Shown: piece after piece, positions 31,611 through 42,878 of the stretch | Numbering within the stretch: the first letter of the stretch is position 1 | How the letters are laid out: each line of letters starts with the position of its first letter | From: Bombyx mori | Taxonomy: Eukaryota; Arthropoda; Insecta; Lepidoptera; Bombycidae | DNA: 64,000 nt | Direction: 5' to 3' | Assembly: GCF_030269925.1 (NCBI RefSeq) | Contig: NC_085130.1 | Coordinates: 6,212,501 to 6,276,500 of the forward strand | The notes under the pieces: model-generated | What the model was told of the DNA's origin: nothing | Database searches by the model: none | What the model saw: only the letters and a program-made list of their open reading frames with translations | Program-made: the position numbers and the translations under genes

Positions 31611-31621
31611 AGGCTGTATGG

Positions 31622-32025
31622 TATGTTACCTTTGCCTTTCCAGTTGGAAAAATAGAACTACTACTACATAGATATTATCATACGTCAAAATACTTACAAT
31701 AACACCACCACAGGTTTTTTTTATCTTATTACATTACGTTCGTTCCTTTTGTCTGATATAATCAAGGATAATCACGTGAAACACGTTACAATTTTCACGG
31801 TATTCTCTGTAAGGATCAAATTAAATTATTTACCGCCTCTGTATCCACATAACTGATTATTGTTACAGAGGACAAGAGTAACCGTTTAAGACATATAAAG
31901 GGGCAAAAAGCTATTAGGTTTAAACGACACTTTTGCGACTTTACAGCAGAGCTAAGTAAAGTTTAAAATTAAAAAAAAAACCGTGACAAAAAAAAATATA
32001 CTTGAGTTATTTTTTTAATGGAGTA
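31622..32025. other. Flank of the RTE insertion, no gene
   Basis: The first ~45 bases (TGCCTTTCCAGTTGGAAAAATA) continue the repeat also present at 48224-48260. The remainder is AT-rich without signal. Confidence 0.5.
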
Positions 32026-32027
32026 AA

Positions 32028-32158
32028 CTTATGAGACCTCAGAACATATATCTCAAGGTGGGTGGCGCATTTACGTCGTAGATGTCTATCTGCTCCAGAA
32101 ACCATTAAACACCAGGTGTGCTGTGAGCTCGTCCACCCATATAAGCAATAAAAAAAAT
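32028..32158 (+). repeat. Bm1-type SINE tail
   Basis: TGAGACCTCAGAACATATATCTC to CCACCCATATAAGCAATAAAAAAA. Only the last 130 bases are present. Confidence 0.88.
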
Positions 32159-32444
32159 GTTTCGGGGTCACAACGCTAGTGCAGTAGTCGTCTTCCAATT
32201 CGACAAAGTCCCATCTTGTTACTCTGTCAAGATATCGATTCGTGTACGCGAAATTTCTAAATTGAATTACGTTACAAAAACTGGATTCGTATATAAATTG
32301 TCGGACTTACGCCGAATTAGTTTCCCTGTCGATCTAAATTTGTGTGTTTTCTTTGTGTATCGGATAAACTTATTGTTGTCGACATGTTACGTTGACAAGA
32401 ATTTAAAAGGAAATAAATAAATAACAAAATGTGTGCAATTCACA

Positions 32445-32792
32445 CGTGGTAGAAGTGAAACCTTCCAAAATTAAAATACAATTATCCTAAACGTCTTAAG
32501 TATATGTAAAGTTTTGTCATTAGTAAATAATTGTAAGGTAGCGCCCTCTGTGAATTGATGTTTTAATTTCACGTATAATCCTAAATTAAAATGCACTACA
32601 AGAGCTTTCATACACACGTTAGTATTAAAAAATCTCACAGATGGCGCTGTATTTAATAGTATGTATATTCTGTCTCATTCTTTGCTGGCTTCATCCTACA
32701 CATTTTTGTATTTGTGTCTCTTACCTGTCGTTTTTTCCGTTGCATCCGGTTTGAAATCACAACGATTCTAAAGAAGTTTTCACTTCAATAAT
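32445..32792. repeat. MITE-like element with GAAGTGAAA ends
   Basis: GTAGAAGTGAAACCTTCC at the left and GAAGTTTTCACTTC at the right are inverted. An inner inverted pair (GCGCCCTCTGTGAATTG / CACAGATGGCGC) supports a folded element. Similar ends occur at 47891 and 48366. Confidence 0.5.
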
Positions 32793-33091
32793 ATACATAT
32801 GTAGTTTGAATAGTAAATAAAACATGCTTAAATAGCAACGAGCTCGTGAGAACTAGAACTTTGAAGTCTTCTTTGAACTTTGAAGTTCAAAAGCTTTCCT
32901 CTGTTTCGTTTTCCGCAACTAGGTACAGTTGAACTAAGTGAATCTATAATACAAGCTGATCGTCTTATTTATAGACCGATATTTTATGCACACTCTACCG
33001 AACAAACTACGGGTTTATCGCCGTGTTTGTAATGGTGCTTCACCATAACTTAGCAGAAATGGCGGGCTGGTACAAAATTAAATTTTTGAAG

Positions 33092-33630
33092 TCGTCGTGG
33101 CCTAAAAGATTAGACGTCCGGTGCACTCGTGTTGAGCGATGCACCGGTGTTCGAATCCCAGGCGGGTACCAATTTTTCTAATGAAATACGTACTCAGCAA
33201 TTGTTCACGATTGACTTCCACGGTGAAGGAATAACATCGTGTAATAAAAATCAAACCCGCAAAATTATAATTAGCATAATTACTGGTGGTAGGATCTCTT
33301 GTGAGTCCGCACGGGTAGGTATCACTACACTTTTTTTTTTTTTTTTTTTTTCGGGCTAGGGCCGAACCTCCTAGGGCGCGCGTGGTATATGGGACTTGAC
33401 GATTTGCAAGGTGTTGGAGGTACCACCACCCTACCTATTTCTGCCGTGAAGCAGTAATGCGTTTCGGTTTGAAGGGTGGGGCAGCCGTTGTAACTATACT
33501 GAGACCCTTAGAACTTATATCTCAAGGTGGGTGGCGCATTTACGTTGTAGATGTCTATGGGCTCCAGTATACACTTAACATCAAGTGGGCCGTGAGCTCG
33601 TTCACACATTTTGGCAATAAAAAAACTAGG
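33092..33630 (+). repeat. Bm1-type SINE, full length, carrying a LINE tail insertion
   Basis: The head has tRNA-like box A and B (GTGGCCTAAAAGATTAGACG and GGTGTTCGAATCCC), followed by the body. The SINE is interrupted at 33331-33417 and resumes with AGGTACCACCACCC through to ACACATTTTGGCAATAAAAAA. It is the most complete + strand copy in the window. Confidence 0.92.
33331..33417 (-). mobile_element. Short LINE 3' end inserted in Bm1
   Basis: A 21-base T-run followed by CGGGCTAGGGCCGAACCTCC and CGCGCGTGGTATATGGG is the reversed poly(A) end of a GC-rich LINE also seen at 51546 and 56100. AGGTATCACTACAC on the left and AGGTACCACCACCC on the right are the target duplication, now with three differences. 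Confidence 0.88.
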
Positions 33631-34013
33631 AATTAGCTTCATCTTCTTCTTGTCCGTGATGTTACCGGTCAGGATTTTGGAACGGAGTCATATAATTATT
33701 GCATTATCATCGGTCCTTAATGCGTGTACAAATATTTCAAATTAATCGGACGTCTTGAAGTCGTGACGTTTAAAGATATTACTCAAATTTGTATGGAATT
33801 GGAACAGCGTCCTTAGCGGCAAATAAAAGGAAACTCTTCCAACTCTATACAAATTTGAGTTAACTTTTACGTGATCGAGAAGTTTAAAACTACTTGCACT
33901 AAGCACACTGTACCACCCATTTTGAAGCAGAATGTCGCAATTCTATTGTGTCATATCTTCTTAACTATAAAAATCACTCTAAAATTATTGTTACAATTTT
34001 TATTACTATATAT

Positions 34014-34260
34014 TACTGGTGGTTGGACCTTTTGTGAGTCCGCACGGGTAGGTACCACCACCCTGCCTATTTCTGCCGTGAAGCAGTAATGCGTTTCGGT
34101 TTGAAGGGTGGGGCAGCCGTTGTAACTATACTGAGACCCTTAGAACTTATATCTCAAGGTGGGTGGCGCATTTACGTTGTAGATGTCTATGGGCTCCAGT
34201 ATACACTTAACACCAGGTGGGCTGTGAGCTCGTCCACCCATCTAAGCAATAAAAAAAATA
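34014..34260 (+). repeat. Bm1-type SINE, 5' truncated
   Basis: TTACTGGTGGTTGGACC to ATCTAAGCAATAAAAAAA. Head missing. Confidence 0.92.
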
Positions 34261-34267
34261 ATTGAAT

Positions 34268-34475
34268 GAAGGCCTTTTTTTTCATCCAACCAATGCTGAT
34301 AGACTTGAGAGGCTATTTCAGCTTCGCCCTAACATGAAAGTGAGCTCACGGGGCTTCAACCTGAGTGTTGCTAACACGAATCCTAGCAAGAGCAGTGTTT
34401 CGCAGAATCTACCACCGGATCGGAAACGCGACCCACTGAGAAGATCCGGCGGGAAACTCAGTGGGTTTCAAGGCC
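34268..34475 (-). repeat. BMC1-type LINE 3' end
   Basis: Reversed poly(A), CTTGAGAGGCTATTTCAGC, GTGAGCTCACGGGGCTTCAAC, CGCAGAATCTACCACCGGAT and GATCCGGCGGGAAACTCAG. Lies directly beside the preceding Bm1 tail. Confidence 0.88.
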
Positions 34476-34844
34476 TTACCTGAGTTTTAGCTTAAGGTAT
34501 GATGTGTTTTGAAAAAAATTAACAACTTCTAAAAGCGTTGAACTAGCATTAATATAACTAAGTTACAAGCGCGTTCGACCGTGCCAACATTTCATTAGAA
34601 AAACCACGTTTCTAAGTATTTAAGCAATAAACATTAAGGCGTGTTAGAGGTTCGTATTATGGCACTTCAGGTCCGCACGCAAGCACACACACATCTGAAG
34701 CCGTGCACATGACAAGTTACCTTAAAGAGTAACAACTGGAATTGATAAAACTAGTTTTAACTGGTTTTTCTCGCAAATCACGTCCGTGGCTACGAAAAAT
34801 GTGAAGTATTCGAAACGAAGTAGAAAATATTAAAATTATCGTTA

Positions 34845-35482
34845 ATTTTTGAAGTGAAACTTCTAACGCGACTTCCAACAAGGTTGCGTTAAGCGTTTAA
34901 TGCTACCATGGAATAGAAAGAGACAGAGCGAGAGTGAATGCGTGGCACTCGAACGCATGTGCGTATACCTGCTACAGGCCAGCGCGAGCGTTAGCAACGA
35001 GTAGCGTCCAATATTTTAATATTTTAATTTATATATATTTTTTATTGCTTAGATGGGTGGACGATCTCACAGCCCAGCTGGTGTAAAGTGGTTACTGGAG
35101 CCCATGGACATCTACAACGTAAATGCGCCACCCACCTTGAGATATAAGTTCTAAGATCTCAGTATAGTTACAACGGCTGCCCCACCTTCAAACCGAAACG
35201 CATTACTGCTTCACGGCAGAAATAGGCAGGGTGGTGGTACCTACCCGCGCGGACTCACAAGTAGTCCTACCACCAGTAAAATACCAAAATACCACCAGTA
35301 TATATAAATATATATATATTTATTTATTATGTCTATTATTTAAAATATAAAATATAAATGTTGAAGATGTCACATGTCTTATACACAGCATTCCCTATTA
35401 CAAGAACAATCTGATGAAGGATGAAAAATGAAGAAAACTACAATACTACACATCGGCACATCGGAAAAGAAGTTTCACTTCA
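34845..35482. other. Region bounded by GAAGTGAAACTTC / GAAGTTTCACTTC
   Basis: Inverted 13-base ends at 34851-34863 and about 35469-35481 match the MITE-like ends elsewhere. A Bm1 copy sits inside. The pairing may be chance because no interior match to the other elements was seen. Confidence 0.3.
35036..35276 (-). repeat. Bm1-type SINE, 5' truncated
   Basis: TTTTTTATTGCTTAGATGGG to AGTCCTACCACCAGTAAA. Confidence 0.92.
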
Positions 35483-35844
35483 TTCACGTGTATCAAGTTG
35501 CACGCGCACCGTTTTTAATGCGAGATGTGCAAATGTAGTTTTAATTATAAATTATTGCTACGACTCGTGTAAACTTAAGAAATTACTATGAAGAGATAAT
35601 TTCAGAATTCATTGATTAATATTTGAAAACGACTTTCTTACGATTTACTTTATATTCCGTCACATATTTATTTTTAATTTTCGGATATTTAGATTTGAAA
35701 CTGAACTAAAAATTTACGCTTTGTGTCTTTAATACGTCAGTCACTTTAACCTGGACAATCTGAAATACGACGTTCAAAATTTAGTATTTATTTTAATATA
35801 TTTTACTTTTTAATTTTCTTTTTATTTTTGAAGTATTTATTACA

Positions 35845-36135
35845 GATGGCCCGGAGGCCTTTCCAGTTTCACCAGGACAGATGGGCGAGCAAAGGCTCCG
35901 CCAGGAGGAGTGGGTATTGCTAACAGCTGCCGGAGCGCCTCCGAAGAAGACCTTACAACTCAAAAGTAGCTGGTTCGCGAATGAATATCTACTACCGGAT
36001 CGGAATCGTGACCCACTGAGAAGATCCGGCGAGAAACTCAGCGGGCTGATGCATGGGTTAGGTTGCACGTCGACCTCTTTGTCGAGTTCGACGAGTACGG
36101 TTACCGGGGCTCCTCAGTCTGCTCTTAGTGTTAGA
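35845..36135 (-). repeat. BMC1-related LINE 3' end, different subfamily
   Basis: Shares ACTACCGGATCGGAATCG and GATCCGGCGAGAAACTCAG with BMC1-type tails. In place of the usual terminal blocks it has GCCCGGAGGCCTTTCCAG and CAAAGGCTCCGCCAGGAGG. It represents a second related LINE family. Confidence 0.7.
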
Positions 36136-36288
36136 GCTGAAGGTATCTAATGCAAGAGTTATTGGATCTGATGGATCCGTAAGGACGAGTCTAGTGCTCT
36201 ATTTTACTATGCACCTGCTCTCTGTACCAATAAGAGCTTGTGGTACAATTTTATGGCAACAAACCTAGTGTTGTAATTTACTAAGCAA

Positions 36289-36362
36289 GTTTGATTACGG
36301 GCGACGTCTGATGCCCGTTTTTATTATATCGGCTCGTGGCTAGGGACGTAACGCGACCATAA
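36289..36362 (+). repeat. Short repeat, copy 1 (see 37030)
   Basis: TTTGATTACGGGCGACGTCTGATG followed by TTATTATATCGGCTCGTGGCTAGGGACGTAACGCGAC recurs almost exactly at 37030-37102 in the same orientation. Confidence 0.85.
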
Positions 36363-36559
36363 AAATGCGCATTTATTAAAGAAAAACTTATATTATAATA
36401 ATAATAATAATAAATATAGATTACAATAATAATAATATTATTTAATATAGATAATCCTCCTATAACGCGGTAGATATGAACATACAGTCTCGTGTAGTGC
36501 GACACCGCGTTATATGAGACTAGAACCCAGTATAAAAAGGAGAGTATTTTTTCCCAATG

Positions 36560-36750
36560 AATCACCGGTCACCGTCCTCGTCGCTTGCAACGAAGGGCTC
36601 GACGAGCGAATTAACCCATAGACACCGCCCAATGAGTTTCTCGCCGGATCTTCTCAGTGGGTCGCGTTTCCAATCCGGCGATAGATTCTGCGAAGCACTG
36701 CTCTTGCTAGGGCTACTGTTAGCAACACTCCGGTTTGAGACCCGTGAGCT
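36560..36750 (+). repeat. BMC1-type LINE 3' end fused to a Bm1 piece
   Basis: CACCGTCCTCGTCGCTTGCAACG through ACTCCGGTTTGAGACCCGTGAGCTCACT. It passes directly into Bm1 sequence at about 36751 without its own poly(A). Confidence 0.85.
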
Positions 36751-36825
36751 CACTGCCGTGAAGCAGTAATGCTTTTCGGTTTGAAGGGTGGGGCAGCCGT
36801 TGTAACTATACTTGAGACCTTAGAA
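36751..36825 (+). repeat. Bm1-type SINE fragment
   Basis: GCCGTGAAGCAGTAATGC through TACTTGAGACCTTAG. Neither head nor tail present. Confidence 0.85.
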
Positions 36826-37029
36826 AAAAAAAGGTAGGGAGGTAGGGTGAAAAATACAATGAAACATCTCAACTATGCCTGTATGTATTTCTTTACCTTT
36901 TATACATAAAAAATAAGCAGCAAAATGTTGGTTGGTCCCATTTATTGTGTGTTGAAAGTGCATAATGTACTTTTCTAAATAATTATAAATAAAAATCTCG
37001 CTATCGTGTTGTAGAAGAACCGCGTTATA

Positions 37030-37102
37030 AATTTGATTACGGGTGACGTCTGATGCGCGTTTTTATTATATCGGCTCGTGGCTAGGGGCGTAACACGACT
37101 AA
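37030..37102 (+). repeat. Short repeat, copy 2 (see 36289)
   Basis: Same block as 36289-36362 with two or three differences. Near both copies are CGCGTTATA stretches, suggesting a larger decayed element. Confidence 0.85.
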
Positions 37103-37436
37103 AACCGACTAACCGTGTTGTAAGAGGGTTTTGGAAAAATTTTCGTTTCGTGTTAGACTGGAACCGTGTTGTAAAATACCGCGTTATAGAAAGGTTAGCA
37201 GTATATGCTATGTTAGAAACATATTTTGAGTTTTCAGAATGCAAACGTTTATAGTGAAAATTATTACTGGAGAGAGAATTAATTGTGAGTAGTTTAACAA
37301 AGGGAAGATATTTTGACTGACTGACTGAGGATAGACCGAGGGTCCGAATGTTATTGTTCGTAGATTCTATCTACATTTGTGTAGGTACAGTGGGTTGCAA
37401 AAGTGCTCGGATAATCTATCTATCAATATATATACT

Positions 37437-37700
37437 ATATATATAAAAATGAATTGCTGTTCGTTAGTCTCGCCAAAACTCGAGAGCGGCTGGACCGATT
37501 TGGTTAATTTTGGTCTTGAATTATTTGTGGAAGTCCAGAGAAGGGTTAGAAGGTAGATAAATATGAAAATGCCCAGAATTAAATAAAAATAACAATTTTC
37601 CGGACGGATTCCTTTTGTTTATTTTAAGTTTATTTTATACAAATGCTTAGGTCTTTTATTTATCGATTGAGGCACCACAAAGTTTGCCGAGTTAGCTAGT
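37437..37700 (+). repeat. Dispersed repeat, probably Helitron-like
   Basis: TATAAAAATGAATTGCTGTTCGTTAGTCTCG through TTTGCCGAGTTAGCTAG before a T. Reverse homologue at 8245-8490. The CTAG/T border suits a Helitron. Confidence 0.65.
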
Positions 37701-38145
37701 GCACTATAAAAGTCATTTAGACGTATAACTGACGCCGTTTTTTATTAACAAGATATTAATAATTAGTAGTGGTATGAGCTCATGGGTGCAACCTGAGAGA
37801 GTTTACTAACACTGACCCTAGCCCACGTCTAACTCCATATAGCCCCACATAGCGCGTTGTGTACAAATTATTAATGTAATTTTCACACTCTTTAGCATAT
37901 GTATGTATAATTAATGTTCTGAAAAATTCAAAAGCTAGGAGCACAAAATTTAATAAAATAATTTAACTTTATAACAACACAATTGTCACACAGCATATGC
38001 AAAGGTACTTGAAATAAATTATGTACTGTACAAATAATAAGGTATATTTCACTGACGGTTAGAGAGATTAGTCTACAGCCACGAAAACTGTAATGTATTC
38101 GAAAATTCGAAAAAAACAACCCGCGATATGAAAATGATTAATTTT
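37701..38145. other. Stretch without recognised gene
   Basis: Holds a small BMC1-like scrap at 37770-37822 (GAGCTCATGGGTGCAACCTG, ACACTGACCCTAGC). The rest is AT-rich. Confidence 0.4.
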
Positions 38146-38148
38146 TTA

Positions 38149-38490
38149 TTTTTATTGCTTAGATGGATGGACGAGCTCACAGCCCACCTGGTCTTAAGTG
38201 GTTACTGGAGCCCATAGATATCTACAACGTAAATGCGCCACCCACCTCGAGATATAAGTTCTAAGGTCTCAGTATAGTTACAACGGCTACCCCACCCTTC
38301 AAACCGAAACGCATCACTGCTTCACGGCAGAAATAAGCAGGGCGGTGGTACCTACCCGTGCGGACTCCCCAGAGGTCCTACCACCAGTGATTACGCAAAT
38401 TATAATTTTGCGGGTTTGGTTTTTTTTACACGATGTTATTCCTTCACCGTGGAACTCAATCGTGAACATTTGTTGAGTACGTATTGATGA
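38149..38490 (-). repeat. Bm1-type SINE, most of body
   Basis: TTTTTATTGCTTAGATGG to GAACATTTGTTGAGTACGTATT. The tRNA-like head is missing. Confidence 0.92.
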
Positions 38491-39071
38491 TATTTTTACG
38501 AACTTTCAATATTTCTTTATCTTATGCCTTATACAGGTCAAATTGTTTTACGTGTTCATCTGGTTGGGGTTGATTGCGAATCGGGAAGATGTTTCCTTCA
38601 CGCCTAATAATATAATTACGATTGGCCATCTCGACTGCATTATTTGTTGATTGAATGCAATCTGATCAATGACGGGGCATCCCCAGAGTGTTGCCGCAGC
38701 AAATACCTCCAGTGTTGCCATAATAAAACTAATAGACGTTAATTACGAGAACGAATCCTCGCTCGTGATACGTCTTCAGATTATAAATATGTATATATGG
38801 TGCCAGATTTAGTTTTTTAGAATTTAGAGAATAGAAAGTACTTTAGAAATAAAGTATACTTAAGGTGTGCTGATTGAGGGACTCATTGTTGCACTGGTGT
38901 ATAGTTTTCCATTCTCCTTCAGTCGTCCTCTCAATGTTCGAGAGTCGTGACCACCACCATCTATAAATTTTATCGTCACAATGTTGTACCATCTCGTCTT
39001 GTTTTGTGCTATTCCATGATCGTAGTAGATGGAGTTGAAGGAAAATAAACCTTGTATCAATTATAAGACGC

Positions 39072-39420
39072 CATCATCATCATCAGAGTCAGCCTAAATC
39101 AGTCCACTGCTGGATATAGGTCTCTCTAATTGCACGTCATTGAGCACGATCCCCGGCTTCTCTCATCCAACTCTTGCAAGTCACCCTGCACAGATCTTCA
39201 GTCCCTATCCCCGGTGATGAACTAACTAAACTAACTGTCTTTGCGTAGCGACCCAAACGGGATTTGGACCTCCGATACCAAGAGACTATCCTACCCAGAA
39301 GCCATTCCCTGCGGTCCCGTGTTGTTTCCTGCCACTGGGTAGCTTGGAGTTTCAGCAAGACCTTCTTCATCTGGTCTACCTAACGATGTTCGCTCATACA
39401 AACCTGTTTTACCACATGAC
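39072..39420 (-). pseudogene. RTE-clade LINE C-terminal fragment
   Basis: A (CAT)n run at 39072-39082 is the reversed tail. The - strand reads KSWMREAGDRAQ, stop, then RAIRETYIQQWTDLG, matching NWMRRTEDRVQWRALGEAYVQQW of the intact RTE. It is a different, older subfamily with a stop in the frame. Confidence 0.8.
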
Positions 39421-39963
39421 CTTGTCCCATCTTTTGCGATAATTACACAAAAAATATTTCCTTAGAGCTTCATTTTATAACACAAGGTTATTCGTGTATG
39501 TTGTAGTACGTATTCTGTCAGAGAAATTGATATTTGAACACGCGAATATATGGCATTTAGACAATTCTATCTTGGGGAAGTTAATTGGGAAATGTCTACT
39601 GTGTATTATGTTATTATACAACAAGTTCAGGTAATTTGTAATCGTAAAAATAGTTGTGAACTTGATCACGGTGCTAGTGGTAAGTCTCTTTAATGAATAG
39701 AGGCTGCTTGAGGCAGAGAAACTAATATTCATGGCAGGGCTGGATTTAGAGGTCTGGAGGTGTCGGGGCATCAGAAGAGCGGAGGCCGATCACGCGGAAC
39801 ACTCCCCAGTCGTTGAGCTATTGGGACACTCCCTCAAGATGGGTAGTAAATTGCAAGCGCTTAGAGTGAACCAATATAGATAAATTGTTTCTGCTAATAT
39901 TTAACAATAGTATAATCATGTATGTACAAAGTAGAAGGAAAATATGTTTACTAGTGTTTAATT

Positions 39964-40162
39964 TTTATTTTTATTGCTTAGATGGTTGGACAAAGTCACG
40001 GCTCACCTGGTGTTAAGTGGTTACTGGAATCCATAGACCATTCACCAACCACCTTGAGACATAAGTTCTAAGGTCTCAGTATAGTTACAACGGCTGCCCC
40101 ACCCTTCAAACCGAAACGTATTACTGCTTCACGGCAGAAATAGGCGGGGTGGTGGTACCTTT
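39964..40162 (-). repeat. Bm1-type SINE, truncated
   Basis: TTTTTATTGCTTAGATGGTTGG to GGCGGGGTGGTGGTACCTTT, with a deletion around the CTACAACGTAAATGC block. Confidence 0.9.
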
Positions 40163-40545
40163 AGATGCGAATTTCAAGTTTTTTTAAATCGATTTATTTC
40201 ATTATATTCGATTCCATCAAACGCATTGTGTGTAGTTATGAGCCTTAATGTCTTATTTGTCTATAAGCGATACAGTCTAGACTTATTTGCGTCAGGGAAA
40301 AACATTTTTACGATATTGGCTTATTATTGGAGCAATAAAAGCTCGCGTCGAAATGAGAAAGAGCTTGAGCGAACACATAATGGAGAATTTTATTTGTTCA
40401 TTTTTATTGATGGCACTAAATGGACCGGTTTGATCCTGTTTTCTATTTGAGAGGCTTGTTGCCAATTCGTATTTGGAGGTGTTATGTCGAATAAGGAATT
40501 TTAATTTCAGTTGTATATTCTCTAGAATTGCTATTCTAACCTTAG

Positions 40546-40740
40546 CCCAATGGGTTTCTCGCCGGATCTTCTCAGTGGGTCGCGTTTCCGATCCGGTGGT
40601 AGATTCTGCGAAGCACTGCTCTTCCTAGGGTCAGTGTTAGCGACACTCCGGTTTGAGCCCCGTGAGCTCACCTACACACGTTAGGGTTACGCTGACATGG
40701 TCTCTCAAGGCTATCAGCTTAGTTAAGAAAAAAAACAAAA
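40546..40740 (+). repeat. BMC1-type LINE 3' end
   Basis: GCCCAATGGGTTTCTCGCCGG through GGCTATCAGCTTAGTTAAGA and an A-rich end. Confidence 0.9.
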
Positions 40741-40961
40741 AACAAAAAAGAACACGTTTTTATTAGCTTCGTATGTTCAGGGTTGGATGGAAGGCAAGAG
40801 ATCACGCCGCCAATCATCAACCCGCTGGACTGTCCTGAAATTCGTCAGGTTAGAGCCCCGTAAGCTCAACTACTCGTTCGCCGAATTTAGCATGACCCCT
40901 AGAGGTCAGTAGAATAGGTAAAAAGACCACTGCCCTATTTCATTTTGTGCTTGTCGTTAAA

Positions 40962-41208
40962 CTGGTGGTAGGAGCTCTTGTGAGTCCACGCGGGTAGGTA
41001 CCACCACCCTGCCTATTTCTGCCGTGAAGTAGTAATGCGTTTCGGTTTGAAGGGTGGGGCAGCCGTTGTAACTATACTTGAGACCTTAGAACTTATATCT
41101 CAAGGTGGGTGGCGCATTTACGTTGTGGATGTCTATGGGCTCCACTAACCACTTAACACTAGGTAGGCTGTGAGCTCGTCCACCCATCTAAGCAATTTAA
41201 AAAAATGA
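40962..41208 (+). repeat. Bm1-type SINE, 5' truncated
   Basis: ACTGGTGGTAGGAGCTCTTG to CCACCCATCTAAGCAATTTAAAAAAA. Confidence 0.92.
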
Positions 41209-41212
41209 AATT

Positions 41213-41398
41213 TATGAGTTTCTCGCCGGATCTTCCCAATGGGTCGCGTTTCCGATCCGGCGGTAGATTCTGCGAAGCACTGCTCTTGCTAGAGTCAGTG
41301 TTAGCAACTCTCCGGTTTGAGCCCCGTGAGCTGACCTAACACGTTAGGGTGAAGCTGAAATAGCCTCTCAAGGCTATCAGCATAGGTAGGAAAAAAAA
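41213..41398 (+). repeat. BMC1-type LINE 3' end
   Basis: ATGAGTTTCTCGCCGGATC through GGCTATCAGCATAGGTAGG and poly(A). Third tail of this family in about 700 bases counting a scrap at 40850. Confidence 0.9.
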
Positions 41399-42878
41399 CC
41401 AGTTTTTTAACTTCTCGCTCACGTAAAAGTTAACTCAAATCGGTAGGTATGGAGTTGGAACAGCGCCCCTAGAGGCAAACTTAGGCAAACGTAAGCACAC
41501 ATATATTGCTTATTCAATTAGGGACACTTGACTGTGCACAGGGTATTAAGACTAGCATACACTAGCTTAGAATAAAAGAATAACTGACTTCATAAGATAT
41601 ATTTAATAATAATCCTCTAAAAGACTTTCATAATCTCACCGTGGCTAATATAGGTACTAAGTTAAGTTTCACACATTAATCTATATAATATGTAGTATGA
41701 AATAAGCGAAAATACTATTCACAACAACAAAATAAAGACGTTATTACAATTAATTATGTATTATTTATACAAAATTTATTAAGTTACACCTCACAAACTT
41801 ATGTGTATATATATAAAATTCTAAATAGTTTAAGCACGTTTTTTTTTAATTATAGACATACTTTTATCTAAGGATATTTATATACATTAACGTGGACACA
41901 TCAAGAGCTGTTTTATGTACGTCATTATTTTATTTTTTATTTTATTCATATTAAAAACAATTTTATCCTTCTATATTCAAAATATTTAGACTGAAGAATG
42001 TCAGAAACTAATGGAAAAAGAAATAATGAAAGAAAATAGGCCGACAATCAGAGGAAAAAGTGGTACTTAACTATTTTGTCTTTGCCTAAATAAATATATT
42101 ATACAAATATTTTAGATACTTTTTCTAAATGGTGGGCTCTACCATTTGCTGGTGATGTGGTTAGCTAACCATAAAAATAAAATATAATATGTACTTACAG
42201 ATATATAGTATACTTATAATATATATTATAATGTATCATAGATTACACTTATAGTTTAGTATATTTTTAATGTAATAGTTTATACTTAATTTATGATACG
42301 GTAACCACAAGACCTTGAAAAAGTATCAGATTAACTACTTGAATTAACTTGCTTAGTGTAAAATCTGAAAAAAAAAATGTTTGATACATTTTAAAGCCTT
42401 AAAAAATATTATCTTTAGCATTTACATACGCTACTAAAGACCTCTAAACATATATATAATATATATTCTTAGATAGTTTCATGAGAAAATCTAAAAATTG
42501 AATTTAATTGAAATATAAATACATAAAGCGATTTTAGATAAATTTTAAGTTTTAATTTACAATATTAGCACATTTATCGTAATAATAGGTTTAAATTAAC
42601 ATTTTTATTTTACGAGAGAACCTTTTTAACCAGTAGTATTTACCTACTCTACAATGAATGTTGTGTATGAATTAATAGTATGTATTCTACAATGAATTTT
42701 GTGTATGAATTAATAAATGTGTTAACATTAACACGCTGACCGCATCGCTTGATGTGTTTAGCTGACGAAAAATAAAAATCAGCGTAAATTTTCATAAAAC
42801 TTTGATATGTTTACCAAAATACAGACAGTACAAAAAATCTTAAGATACATTTTGATAAGAGACTTTATGAATGGGGGC
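41399..42878. other. AT-rich stretch, likely 3' flank of the GPCR gene
   Basis: No repeat family with another copy and no exon recognised. Because the GPCR is on the - strand, its 3' UTR should start at 42878 and run to lower coordinates. No single poly(A) signal can be preferred in this AT-rich sequence. Confidence 0.45.

Noticed and set aside
33092..33165. A functional tRNA gene at the Bm1 head
   Set aside because: Box A and B relics are present, but the cloverleaf arms are not paired and the sequence continues as SINE body.
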